The notes under the pieces: model-generated
Told to the model about the DNA's origin: nothing
The model's input: only the letters and a program-made list of their open reading frames with translations
The model's database searches: none
In this document: piece by piece, positions 1-9,116 of the stretch
Layout of the letters: the number at the start of each line of letters is the position of its first letter
Position numbering within the stretch: the stretch's first letter is position 1
Made by a program: the position numbers and the translations under genes
DNA from: Candidatus Iainarchaeum sp.
GTDB taxonomy: Archaea; Iainarchaeota; Iainarchaeia; JAGGVJ01
Assembly (NCBI GenBank): GCA_021158055.1
Contig: JAGGVJ010000045.1
Span: forward strand, 1-55,376
DNA length: 55,376 bases
Direction of reading: 5' to 3'

Positions 1-121
1 AAAGTAATTTTATGTGCCTATCAAAGTAATTTTATGTGCCTATCAAAGTAATTTTATGTGCCTATCAAAGTAATTTTATGTGCCTATCAAAGTAATTTTA
101 TGTGCCTATCAAAGTGATTCT
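1..121. repeat. 22-bp direct tandem repeat at window edge
   Basis: Five identical 22-base units start at 1, 23, 45, 67 and 89, and a diverged sixth copy starts at 111 and runs into the rfcS start codon. Each unit junction contains the five-codon ORF ATGTGCCTATCAAAGTAA (M-C-L-S-K-stop). The array begins exactly at base 1, so the true copy number is unknown and the contig may have ended here because of the repeat. It lies where the rfcS promoter would be expected. Confidence 0.95.
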
Positions 122-1084
122 ATGCAACAGACATACCTTCCCTGGACAGAAAAATACAGACCGAAAAACCTTGACGAAATAATCGGGCAAAAAAATATAG
201 TTGACCGCCTCAAAAGCTTTGTTTCCTCAAGAAACATGCCAAACCTGCTTTTCGCAGGGCCTGCGGGAATCGGTAAAACAACTTGTGCGCTTGCCATGGC
301 GCAAGAACTTTACAAAGACGGGTATTCACAGAACTTTCTTGAACTCAACGCGTCAGACGAAAGAGGAATCGACGTAGTAAGAAACACAATAAAAGACTTT
401 GCAAGAACCCTTCCTTTCGGGGGAGTCGACTTCAAAATCGCGTTTCTGGACGAAAGCGACGCGCTCACATCCGATGCACAATCGGCGCTTCGGCGAACAA
501 TGGAAAAATACACAGGCACATGCAGGTTTATCCTGAGTTGCAATTACTCGTCAAAAATAATTGACCCCATTCAAAGCAGGTGCACAGTATTTCGGTTCAG
601 GCCGTTTTCCTCTCACGACATACAGGAAATGGTCAGCCGCATTTCAAAACAAGAAAAATTCAACGTGACAGAAGACGGCCTTCGCGCAATAAACTATGTA
701 TGCGACGGAGACATGAGGCGCGCGCAAAACATCCTTCAAAGCGCATTTGCTTCATCCAAAGAAATAAACGAAAAAGTAGTGTTTGCTGTTTCAAGCCGCG
801 CTCATCCCACAGAAATAAACAAGATGATTGAATGCGCGCTGACAGGCGACTTCATCGGCTCGAGGAAGCGACTTGACGAACTGCTCTTCAACTACGGCAT
901 GTCCGGCGAAGACGTCATAAAACAAATTTACAAGAACATTGTGGACAGTGAAAAAATTGACGTTGACAAAAAAATCTGGCTAGTCGACAAAATCGGCGAA
1001 TTTAACTTTCGGATGGTTGAAGGGGCAAACGAACGCATCCAACTTGAAGCAATGCTTGCGCAGTTCATGAAAAAACAGGGATGA
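122..1084 (+). CDS. rfcS: Replication factor C small subunit (clamp loader ATPase)
   Basis: This is an AAA+ subunit of the archaeal clamp loader, which opens PCNA and places it on primed DNA. The N-terminus WTEKYRPKNLDEIIGQ is typical of the family. Walker A is GPAGIGKT (about residues 46-53), Walker B is FLDESDAL, and the sensor/arginine-finger region contains PIQSRCTVFRF. At 320 residues it has the usual family length. I chose the ATG at 122 because the family begins directly before the WTEKYRP motif. An upstream in-frame ATG at 80 would only add residues translated from the tandem repeat. Walker B reads DESD where many RFC small subunits have DEAD. No large subunit is visible nearby. Confidence 0.95.
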   Translation: MQQTYLPWTEKYRPKNLDEIIGQKNIVDRLKSFVSSRNMPNLLFAGPAGIGKTTCALAMAQELYKDGYSQNFLELNASDERGIDVVRNTIKDFARTLPFGGVDFKIAFLDESDALTSDAQSALRRTMEKYTGTCRFILSCNYSSKIIDPIQSRCTVFRFRPFSSHDIQEMVSRISKQEKFNVTEDGLRAINYVCDGDMRRAQNILQSAFASSKEINEKVVFAVSSRAHPTEINKMIECALTGDFIGSRKRLDELLFNYGMSGEDVIKQIYKNIVDSEKIDVDKKIWLVDKIGEFNFRMVEGANERIQLEAMLAQFMKKQG

Positions 1085-1185
1085 AACACGGTTTTTCAGG
1101 CCACTGCCAAAACAGGCGCTTTTTTTAGATTTAAACCAAAAAAAAATTTTTTAAATCCAAACCAATAAAGATAAAAAAGAAAAAG

Positions 1186-1208
1186 AAGGCAGCTTTTTCA
1201 GCTGCCTT
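1186..1208. terminator. Hairpin between convergent genes
   Basis: An 8-bp perfect inverted repeat (AAGGCAGC / GCTGCCTT) encloses a 7-base T-rich loop. It sits between the stops of rfcS (plus strand) and the large surface protein (minus strand), so it could end transcription from both sides. Function is inferred from placement. Confidence 0.5.
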
Positions 1209-1241
1209 TAAACCACTTTTCAATGCTTTTTTGATTGCCGG

Positions 1242-4200
1242 TCACTCTTTTGTTTTCCCTGATTTTCTTGCAAAAATCACCATTGAAGCCAAGAGCACAA
1301 ATATTGCCGCAAGCAACGGGTTTGACTCCGGGGTGTTTACTTTGACCGGTTCTTCAATCACAGTCACATAAACTATATCTGAATCAACATGAGTCGGGTC
1401 TGTTGTTCCCGCCGCGTCCACGACCACAAGCTCAAACACGTGGCTTCCGACACCCAATTCAACACCCGTGATAGTTTCCCCTGTGTAAATTTCGGATACT
1501 GAGCCGTCTTTTTCCAGTTTTGACCAGTTGTAAGACACTATCTCTTCCCCGTCAGGGTCAAAAGAACTGCTTCCGTCAAGAACTATTTCCACTTTCGCGC
1601 CACCGCTTAAAACATGTGCGTACTGATCAAACCCGGCATCTGCAACAGGAGGGAGGTTTATTGAAACATTAATCAAAGGAATAACCCCCGAACATTCAGG
1701 ATCATAAAACGGTGGTGGACCCTCACCCAAACAGCCGATCTGGCAACAAGGCGGTATGCTTATGCCGCAAGGAACACCTGCGTCCGGACCGCAGTCAGGG
1801 TCATGGCTTCCGCAGACATCAATACAAATGCCGCCTCCGGTGGTCCCCCCCTCGCAATTCGGGGTGCATATCGTTGTAAGATTACAGCTGTCAGCATCCG
1901 TCTCACCATTATCATCAACAACTTCCAGACAATATCTTGTCACCCTGCTCACACCCGACGAAGAGACAGCATAACTCAGCACTTCACCGATTCCAGACCC
2001 TGTTATTGGGAATTCATGCAAAACCGGCCCCGAACAGCCCTCATTGCCGTAAAGCCTGACAACTGCATCGCTGGTGTCAATATCAACATCATAATCAACG
2101 GCCAGTGAATCAGGGGCAAGCACCACAGAATCAGCGCTGTTGCAGGTTATCTCGGGGGGATAGTCGCCGCTGATATTTTCTGTAACCTCAATATCTGCGC
2201 ATGCAATAGCTTCGCCGTCAATATCTGTCACCTTGACACAAACACGGGCAGTGTAAGGAAATGATCCAGGGGGATCCCTTGAAGGCAGATAATCAACAAC
2301 TGCATTATTATACGGGTTGTCATACTCATCATAACCCTGCTCTGTTACAAAAATCTCGCCTGTACGGCCATTTGGATCAGAACCGTCCGGATTAAATATC
2401 GCAAAAGTGCCGTCATCCTGTCTAAATCCGTCTTCCGGGTCACTCGGATACCCTGAAGTTTCATCATACAAGACATATGTCAAGGTCCCGCCGTCCGGAT
2501 CCACGGCATCCAACAAGAAATCAGTCGGAGACTGTTTAAGCTCATCGATTGAAGGCCTTTCCGGAGCAAATGAATTTATTACCGGACCGCTGGTCGCCCT
2601 GACATGGAACACCCCGCAAGAGGCAGCCATATCCAGACTCACCTGCTTTTCAGGCGCAACACTTTCAACCGCCTTCAGATAATACGGGACATCTGTTCCG
2701 ATACTCTCTGAAACAACGTAACTTGAAGAACAGGAAGAATAAGCCGGTCCGCAGTCAACAGTTGAATAGGTCAGCACAGTGGAAGACCCGCCAAACGGAT
2801 TGCTCAAAAGGTCATCGGCGCTGAGTCCGCCGCAATCGGCAGTCGAACACACAAACACCCTCAAAGTGTTTCCATCAAGGTCGTTTACATTGCTGTTATC
2901 CAGAATGAAATCCAGATTTTGCGTCGGTGACACAGGGTCAGGGGAATCAACGTCTGAAGTGCAACTCACTGTCGGGGCATTGGGGCTTACCGGTTCAGGG
3001 CTAACGCCGCCTCCGCCGCCCCCGTCATCTCCCCCACAACTCAATGGAGTGTTTGAACTTAACAGGCACCAGTCAGCGTACCCCGGGCTATAATGGCTGG
3101 GGTCTGCAACATCTTCCGCTCTCAGGGAAGGGCTTGCGCAAGGCGCCGTGCCTGCATAACCGCCGCCGTAGTAAACATTTATTATATTCACTTCGTTTTC
3201 ATTGTCGCATTCCGGGAACGGAACGTCCGCGCTTCCAATAATCCAGTCCTCGGGATGGATCCCTGAACGGTGAAGATTGCCGGTCCACCTTTCTTCGGCT
3301 TTAACCACCAAACCGTTCCTTACCTGAACCAGATACCAGTAAGTATCTGTACTTCCGCCGGCTTTTCTTATCTGCACGGGACCCGTAACAAACTCATATT
3401 CCAATTCCTGCCTCTCACCCGGATCCAACAACGGCTGCGAATGGGTCGGTTCATCCCACCAGTTGGAAGCACCTCTGGATTCAACAGTAAACGGGTAAAT
3501 TGAGTAAATATCACTACTATCACCTGATTGAGGGCCGACAAGCAAGATAAGCCATTTGTCTTCCCCAACCCAGTTCGCCAGTTCAGTGTTTCGTTCATAA
3601 TTTGCAAATGTCCTGAAGTCAGTGTTTTTAAGAATCTTTGAACCGCTTGTGTTTGTTCCAAGACTCCACTCCGAAAGGGATGACGGGACGTTTTTAAGGA
3701 AATTTTCTGACGCCAGGAGAGTCATATTCACCTTGCAACCCTCTAAGGTGGCTGCATTCGGATCCCTGCAACTGGACGGGTTTGACTCACAAGGCGCTCC
3801 AGTTTCACAGCTTATTATAAAATTTGTCCCGTTCACAAACAGGAGAGTAATCTCATCACCGGCCGTGTAATTCCCTTTCTCTTCAACATCGTAGGAAAAA
3901 TTAAACTCATACTCGACCCCGTCAATTCCCGGGGCGTATACGACGTCCGGAGACCCGGATTCAGGCAGGGAAACAGTTAATTCCAGATTGCCCTGTCCTT
4001 TTACCACATCCACTTTAATCAGATATTCGTCATTGGCAACAACCGTGTAACTTATTGACTCGGTTGAAGTGTCTGCAGTTACACTGCTAGCCAACCCTGA
4101 ACCGTCGTCTTCAAGGAAATAAAGATCAACATCAAGATCTGAACTCAACTCGTCAGGAAGCAACATTGTTGAAATGTTCAATAACCCGCTTTCCACGGGT

Positions 4201-5246
4201 TTCACTTTAATGTAATCCACCTGGTCCCCGCAGAAATAATAATGTGACGGCAGGATTTTCGTCTGCCCTCCTGAAATGGAAATATTGGGTCCGCCAACTA
4301 CACCCTGCAAATCCTTTGGATCGGCCTGATTCACAGCAATGCCTGTGACACATTTGCCGAAAAAACATTTGCCGTCAGGACAATCAGTGGAAGTTCCAAA
4401 CTCTGCGCCCAAAATGTCGCCGAAACCCAGCGTGCAGGTAAATTCATCGTGCGTGTAAACTGTGACACTTGTGGCAAGACTGCCGGGAACATTTTGAATG
4501 ATATCATCGCAACCCGCACCTTCCTGAGAATACAATCCCGGGAACAAATGATTACAATCGGAAGGGAACGTCCTATAAATTGCTTTCAAATCAATATTCT
4601 TGCTGACAACACAGACAGCGTCTTTATTGACATCATCCACTACACAAGTGTGGTTTTCTGCACGCCCGCTTGACCCGCAATACCCACTTAAATCAAAACA
4701 ATCAACATAAGCTTTGATAGGGGAAACAAAATTGCTGAAAATATCCTTTTCTATATCACAGGTTTGTTTTACAGCCACTTCGTTATCTGCACAGTGGCTG
4801 TTTGGATCAGCCAATCCATTGAAATAATCTATGCAATCATTCACATCTGACGATTCAATCTCAATTACCGGGTTTCGTACTCCGTCATCAGATCCGTCAT
4901 TGCACTCAGGTATTGTATCACGGCAGTTCACCAACCCGCAATCCGTTACGGATTCACATCCAAGCGGAAGAGGGCCGATGGCAGTGCAAATCTGCCCGGC
5001 AGGTATTATATCTTCATTGCTGTAAGCACAACCATAGACAGCTGTTGTGGAGCCCGAACATCCTGAAATACAAACACATGCACCACCACCCCAGTAACAG
5101 GTATCATCATATTCATAATGCTCCGGACAACTATACAGACCGCTAGTTTCACCAGGCAAACAAGCGAAAGAGGTAACACCTGATAAAAAAAACGAGAAAA
5201 CCAAAAAAACAAACAAATAATTAATAAAACCAACTTTTCCAGACAT
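1242..5246 (-). CDS. Large secreted, membrane-anchored surface protein with PKD-like domain
   Basis: A 1334-residue predicted cell-surface protein. It opens with a Sec-type signal peptide (basic start, then a hydrophobic core ending near TSFA). The first 350 or so residues are unusually rich in cysteine. A Gly/Asp-rich linker followed by a Pro-rich stretch lies in the middle, and several Ig-like or cadherin-like segments follow (motifs such as DPDGGTLTYVLYD). A PKD-like domain near the C-terminus has NLPPVADAG and LDGSSSFDPDGEEIVSYNW. The end is a hydrophobic helix followed by ARKSGKTKE, which fits C-terminal membrane anchoring. Many N-x-S/T sequons are present. It is transcribed alone and converges on rfcS. 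The exact role (S-layer, adhesin or binding protein) cannot be assigned. Confidence 0.8.
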   Translation of the reverse strand: MSGKVGFINYLFVFLVFSFFLSGVTSFACLPGETSGLYSCPEHYEYDDTCYWGGGACVCISGCSGSTTAVYGCAYSNEDIIPAGQICTAIGPLPLGCESVTDCGLVNCRDTIPECNDGSDDGVRNPVIEIESSDVNDCIDYFNGLADPNSHCADNEVAVKQTCDIEKDIFSNFVSPIKAYVDCFDLSGYCGSSGRAENHTCVVDDVNKDAVCVVSKNIDLKAIYRTFPSDCNHLFPGLYSQEGAGCDDIIQNVPGSLATSVTVYTHDEFTCTLGFGDILGAEFGTSTDCPDGKCFFGKCVTGIAVNQADPKDLQGVVGGPNISISGGQTKILPSHYYFCGDQVDYIKVKPVESGLLNISTMLLPDELSSDLDVDLYFLEDDGSGLASSVTADTSTESISYTVVANDEYLIKVDVVKGQGNLELTVSLPESGSPDVVYAPGIDGVEYEFNFSYDVEEKGNYTAGDEITLLFVNGTNFIISCETGAPCESNPSSCRDPNAATLEGCKVNMTLLASENFLKNVPSSLSEWSLGTNTSGSKILKNTDFRTFANYERNTELANWVGEDKWLILLVGPQSGDSSDIYSIYPFTVESRGASNWWDEPTHSQPLLDPGERQELEYEFVTGPVQIRKAGGSTDTYWYLVQVRNGLVVKAEERWTGNLHRSGIHPEDWIIGSADVPFPECDNENEVNIINVYYGGGYAGTAPCASPSLRAEDVADPSHYSPGYADWCLLSSNTPLSCGGDDGGGGGGVSPEPVSPNAPTVSCTSDVDSPDPVSPTQNLDFILDNSNVNDLDGNTLRVFVCSTADCGGLSADDLLSNPFGGSSTVLTYSTVDCGPAYSSCSSSYVVSESIGTDVPYYLKAVESVAPEKQVSLDMAASCGVFHVRATSGPVINSFAPERPSIDELKQSPTDFLLDAVDPDGGTLTYVLYDETSGYPSDPEDGFRQDDGTFAIFNPDGSDPNGRTGEIFVTEQGYDEYDNPYNNAVVDYLPSRDPPGSFPYTARVCVKVTDIDGEAIACADIEVTENISGDYPPEITCNSADSVVLAPDSLAVDYDVDIDTSDAVVRLYGNEGCSGPVLHEFPITGSGIGEVLSYAVSSSGVSRVTRYCLEVVDDNGETDADSCNLTTICTPNCEGGTTGGGICIDVCGSHDPDCGPDAGVPCGISIPPCCQIGCLGEGPPPFYDPECSGVIPLINVSINLPPVADAGFDQYAHVLSGGAKVEIVLDGSSSFDPDGEEIVSYNWSKLEKDGSVSEIYTGETITGVELGVGSHVFELVVVDAAGTTDPTHVDSDIVYVTVIEEPVKVNTPESNPLLAAIFVLLASMVIFARKSGKTKE

Positions 5247-5459
5247 GCACTACCCCTCCACTATAATTAAAACAAACACATTAAATACATATTACATGAT
5301 ATATTACTCAAAAATTACTCAAATAAATATACACAACTCAAAAATGCCCAAATGAATACAAAAAGAATACTAATACTATTAATATAAACCTTTTGCAAAA
5401 AAAAGTTAAAAATACATCTACACTCTGCCAGTATCAATCTGTGCCACTTCAGGCACCTG

Positions 5460-6752
5460 TCACTTCAAATACTTGAAAAGCAGGTTTCTTGAGCCAAACA
5501 ATTTTACAAGCTCGCTTTCCTTTTTCCAGGTCTTGATCGGAATTTTAAGTTTGGCGGATGCAAATGAAAGCGCTTCTTCAATACTTGAAAACGCAACCGG
5601 CTTTGACTCAAGTGCTTTTCTCAATCCCTCACGTACCTGCCAGACCCCGAGAGGCGCCCAGTAACCGGAGTGAATCTCCCTCAATATAAGCGCGGCTGAC
5701 TGGTGTTTTTTCTCAAGCATCTTCTCGCAAACCGCAAGCCTGCCTGCAAAATATCCACCGGCCACGTTGAAAGGATAATTTTTCCTGCCCTTGTTCGGTT
5801 CAAAATCACCCATTATTACCGGTTCTTCTTTGGACTCTTCAACTAAACCGACTGCACCGGCGCCGGAACCGGAATCGCCCTGCCCGCCCCACGAAGAACC
5901 CGGAAGCCATGCCTCAAGCTGTTCAAAAGCCCACGGCATCGGAATAAAAATTACAACGTAATGGTTGTCCATCAGATCCCCACAGTAAACCTCAAACTCC
6001 CCTGCTTCAGAAAGGTCTTTTACTTTTGAGACAAGTTCTTTTGAAACATTCGAATCAACTGCTGTGATACTCCACCTTGTGGGCACAAGTTTTCTTTTCC
6101 TGCCCTCGCCAAGCAAGCCCGCAGTTAAAATCTTGTTTATCCTGTCAACTGAAACACCGCCCATATAAAGCTCCATGATTGCGTCAATTGACTTTGCGTT
6201 GGTGTCACCTGTCAGATAATCAACTTTTCTCGGAATCAAAGGGTTTTGCGCCAAAGAAAAATCCTTCAAAGGAGCAGAAGGGCCCATTGGCATGGTCTCA
6301 AACCCAAAATCAATTTTCAGAACCGGTTTTTTTTCAAGAGACACTTCAACATCAACCGGCTTTTCACTCATTGACAGCTCCTGGGTCAACGAAAGCCATT
6401 TTCCCGGGTCTCTTGCTTCAGTTACGTCGGCGTCAAAAGTGGATCGGAAAAGAGAACTTCTAAAATCAACAATCGAATCAACAGACAGATCCCTCCAGCG
6501 CGAAGGGTTGTCAAAAAGGTCAGGGTCAACCACAACTGAAGGAGTGGACAACGGCGAAACAGAAATTTTCGGGTAATTATGCCAGCCCGCAAAAAGAGAC
6601 GGTGGGGAATTCCCGGACAATTCCTTTTTCAGCAACTCTTTTGGAAAAGTACTTTTGAACTCAAGCTTTTTCAAAATGGGGCAAAATTTTCTGCCACACC
6701 AAAGCCGCCCCTTGCAGCGCATGCACTGCTCCCTCTCTTCAGCCGAAACCAT
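5460..6752 (-). CDS. nre: Nre family DNA repair protein
   Basis: A 430-residue protein whose N-terminus has the zinc-finger-like motif CMRCKGRLWCGRKFCP, typical of the archaeal Nre (DUF650/DUF651) family. NreA-type proteins are linked to DNA repair with PCNA. Motifs such as SPPSLFAGWHNYPKISVSPL, DNHYVVIFIPMPWAFEQLEAW and REIHSGYWAPLGVWQVREG agree with that family. A low-complexity insert (GGQGDSGSGAGAVG) lies in the middle. The C-terminus ends FGSRNLLFKYLK; no clear PCNA-binding box is visible. The family call is firm but the biochemical role comes from relatives only. Confidence 0.85.
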   Translation of the reverse strand: MVSAEEREQCMRCKGRLWCGRKFCPILKKLEFKSTFPKELLKKELSGNSPPSLFAGWHNYPKISVSPLSTPSVVVDPDLFDNPSRWRDLSVDSIVDFRSSLFRSTFDADVTEARDPGKWLSLTQELSMSEKPVDVEVSLEKKPVLKIDFGFETMPMGPSAPLKDFSLAQNPLIPRKVDYLTGDTNAKSIDAIMELYMGGVSVDRINKILTAGLLGEGRKRKLVPTRWSITAVDSNVSKELVSKVKDLSEAGEFEVYCGDLMDNHYVVIFIPMPWAFEQLEAWLPGSSWGGQGDSGSGAGAVGLVEESKEEPVIMGDFEPNKGRKNYPFNVAGGYFAGRLAVCEKMLEKKHQSAALILREIHSGYWAPLGVWQVREGLRKALESKPVAFSSIEEALSFASAKLKIPIKTWKKESELVKLFGSRNLLFKYLK

Positions 6753-7058
6753 GATAAAAACGTATCGCTTGAAATATTAGAAGTTTTGCAACGATATAAC
6801 CAACTTTAATAGAACAACAAAATAATGATAATTATTTAAACAACAAACCCTTTATCCCATACGGTGAAAAAAATGATCGGGTGGTCTGAAACACAACTTA
6901 AAATCTAAACCCTGTTTTTATTCCTATTCAGTTAGCCGGTGCTTTGACTCCCAAAACAGACTTGGTTCAAATCCAGTGTCTTTCATCTCTTTTTTACGCT
7001 TAGTTTATTCAGAATCTTTTAAAAAACAAAAAACTATAAAACATGCTGAGGTGTACCT
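6753..7058. other. Gene-poor stretch with divergent promoters and a possible 11-codon ORF
   Basis: This 306-base gap separates nre (minus) from thrS (plus). A TTTAAA box at 6834-6840 precedes GGTGA at 6863-6867 and a short ORF at 6873-6908 encoding MIGWSETQLKI. A second A/T box (TTTTAAAAAA near 7017) and GAGGTG just before 7059 fit thrS itself. A T-loop-like string GGTTCAAATCC at 6964-6974 is followed by a T-rich run, but I could not fold a tRNA around it. Confidence 0.4.
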
Positions 7059-8978
7059 ATGAGTGAAATAATCGTAACTTTGCCTGACAAAAGCAAAAAA
7101 AAGTTCAAATCAAAAGTAAGCGTTCTTGACATTGCGTCATCCATCGGCGAAGGGCTTGCACGGGCGGCAATAGCCGGGGAGATAAACGGAAAACCCGTTG
7201 ACCTCGACACTCAAATAACCGCTGATTCAGACCTGAAAATACTTACTTTCAAAGACGAAAAAGGAAAACAGATTTTCTGGCACTCAACAGCCCACCTTCT
7301 GGCACAAGCGGTAAAAGAACTCTTTCCCGACGCAGTGCTCGCAATAGGGCCGGCGATAGAAAACGGTTTTTACTACGACTTCGACGTTAAAAAACCGTTC
7401 AGCCTGGAAGACTTTGAAAAAATAGAAGCAAAAATGAACGAACTTGCAAAACAAGACCTCAAAATCACCCGCGAAACCAAAAGCAAAAAAGAAGCAATTG
7501 ACCTGTTTGAAAAACAAGGCAACCGGTACAAAAAAGAAATCCTTGAACAAAACATAAAAGGCGACTCCGCAAGTTTTTACACCCAGGGAAACTTCAGCGA
7601 CATGTGCATCGGTCCCCACCTGCCAGGCACTGGAAAAATACAGGCAGTCAAGCTGCTCAAGGTTGCAGGGGCTTATTGGAAAGGAAACGAAAAAAACAAA
7701 ATGCTTCAGAGAATCTACGGAATCAGCTTCCCGGACAAAAAACAGTTAAAAGAATTCATTGGACTGCAGGAAGAAGCGCAAAAACGGGACCACAGGAAAA
7801 TCGGAAAAGCACTTGACCTTTTTAGCTTTCACCCTGCTTCAGCCGGGTGTGTTTACTGGCACCCGAAAGGATTCATCATATTCAACGAGCTTGAAAACTT
7901 CTGGCGGCAGGAGCACATCAAACGAGGATACACTGAAATACAGACCCCTCAAATATTCAACAAAAGCCTCTGGGAACAATCAGGCCACTGGGAACACTAT
8001 AAAGACGAAATGTTCACTTTCAAAGTCGACGACGAAGTGTACAGTTTAAAACCAATGGACTGCCCTGACTCCATCGTGGTATACCAAACCAAAAAAAGAA
8101 GCTACAGAGAACTTCCCCTGCGGTTCAATGAAATCGGAAGAATATTCCGGAACGAATTGTCAGGGACGCTCGGGGGGCTTTTTCGGGTAAGGCAAATCAC
8201 CCAGGACGACGCGCACATCTTTGCCATGCCCGACCAGATACAGAAAGAAATAAGCCGGATAATAGAGTTTGTAAAATCATTTTACGCAATATTTGACTTC
8301 AATCCGGAAATTTACCTGAGCACCAGGCCTGACAAGGCAATGGGAAGCAAGGAAATGTGGGACAAGGCAGAATCAGACCTAAAAAAAGCACTTGAAGCAA
8401 ACAACATGGAATACGGACTCAAAGAAAAAGACGGTGCCTTTTACGGGCCAAAAATCGACATACACATGAGGGACTGCTTAAACCGGGACTGGCAGCTTGC
8501 AACAATCCAGCTTGACTTTCAGCTCCCAAACCGGTTCAAGATCCGTTACGTGGGCTCGGACGGCAAAGAACACGAGCCGGTGATGATACACAGGGTGATA
8601 TTCGGGTCTTTTGAAAGATTCATAGGGATATTAATCGAAGAATTCGCGGGCGCATTCCCGTTATGGCTTGCCCCGGTCCAGACAACTGTCATTCCCATTG
8701 CAGACCGGCACAACAAATACGCTGAAAAAATTGCAGGCACCTTAAGAGAAAACGGGGTGCGTGTTGAAATCGATTCACGGCAGGAAAAAGTAGAATACAA
8801 AATACGCGAAGCACAACTGCAAAAAGTGCCTTACGTGCTTGTGCTTGGAGACCGGGAAGAACAAAACAACACAATTACTGTGCGCGACCGGTCCGGAAAA
8901 GTCGAGCAAAAAGTAAACGTGAACGAATTCCTGTCAAAAACCCTTAAAGAAATTGCTGAAAAAACAATAAAAAGCTAA
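7059..8978 (+). CDS. thrS: Threonyl-tRNA synthetase, full-length with TGS and editing domains
   Basis: This enzyme attaches threonine to tRNA-Thr. The 639 residues cover a TGS domain (1-65), the editing domain with HSTAHLLAQA and DMCIGPHLPGTG metal/active-site motifs, the class II catalytic core (motif 2-type FRNELSG, zinc cysteine in KPMDCP, motif 3-type GSFERF) and a C-terminal anticodon-binding domain (about 540-639). This layout is the bacterial/eukaryotic type; many archaea use a different editing domain. The usual KPMNCPGH stretch reads KPMDCPDS. The start has GAGGTG about 8 bases upstream. It seems to be a single-gene unit. Confidence 0.96.
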   Translation: MSEIIVTLPDKSKKKFKSKVSVLDIASSIGEGLARAAIAGEINGKPVDLDTQITADSDLKILTFKDEKGKQIFWHSTAHLLAQAVKELFPDAVLAIGPAIENGFYYDFDVKKPFSLEDFEKIEAKMNELAKQDLKITRETKSKKEAIDLFEKQGNRYKKEILEQNIKGDSASFYTQGNFSDMCIGPHLPGTGKIQAVKLLKVAGAYWKGNEKNKMLQRIYGISFPDKKQLKEFIGLQEEAQKRDHRKIGKALDLFSFHPASAGCVYWHPKGFIIFNELENFWRQEHIKRGYTEIQTPQIFNKSLWEQSGHWEHYKDEMFTFKVDDEVYSLKPMDCPDSIVVYQTKKRSYRELPLRFNEIGRIFRNELSGTLGGLFRVRQITQDDAHIFAMPDQIQKEISRIIEFVKSFYAIFDFNPEIYLSTRPDKAMGSKEMWDKAESDLKKALEANNMEYGLKEKDGAFYGPKIDIHMRDCLNRDWQLATIQLDFQLPNRFKIRYVGSDGKEHEPVMIHRVIFGSFERFIGILIEEFAGAFPLWLAPVQTTVIPIADRHNKYAEKIAGTLRENGVRVEIDSRQEKVEYKIREAQLQKVPYVLVLGDREEQNNTITVRDRSGKVEQKVNVNEFLSKTLKEIAEKTIKS

Positions 8979-9085
8979 AAAACCCACCTGCCAAGACTTA
9001 CAAACTAAGATACAGGATAAACATAAATACAATAACAAAACAATGGCAGAAACACATAACCCGGACACAAGCCACAAACAATAGG

Positions 9086-9097
9086 TATATATAAAAT
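9086..9097 (+). promoter_or_regulatory. TATA box of the pilus operon
   Basis: TATATATAAAAT is centred about 26 bases before the ATG at 9117, which is the archaeal TATA-to-start distance. The mRNA would therefore begin at or next to the start codon and be leaderless. No Shine-Dalgarno sequence is present before that ATG, which agrees. Confidence 0.65.
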
Positions 9098-9116
9098 AAA
9101 CAAGTTAATTTTTTTA

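Noticed and set aside
1-121. CRISPR array or iteron origin at the left edge
   Set aside because: Units are contiguous without spacers. An origin function cannot be excluded, but no other origin features (AT-rich unwinding region, ORB motifs, adjacent cdc6) are visible.
6889-6990. Possible tRNA around GGTTCAAATCC upstream of thrS
   Set aside because: The T loop looks right and a T-rich run follows, but the T stem has a mismatch at its base, the best acceptor pairing has a C-C mismatch, and I could not find an anticodon stem with U33. At most a decayed tRNA.
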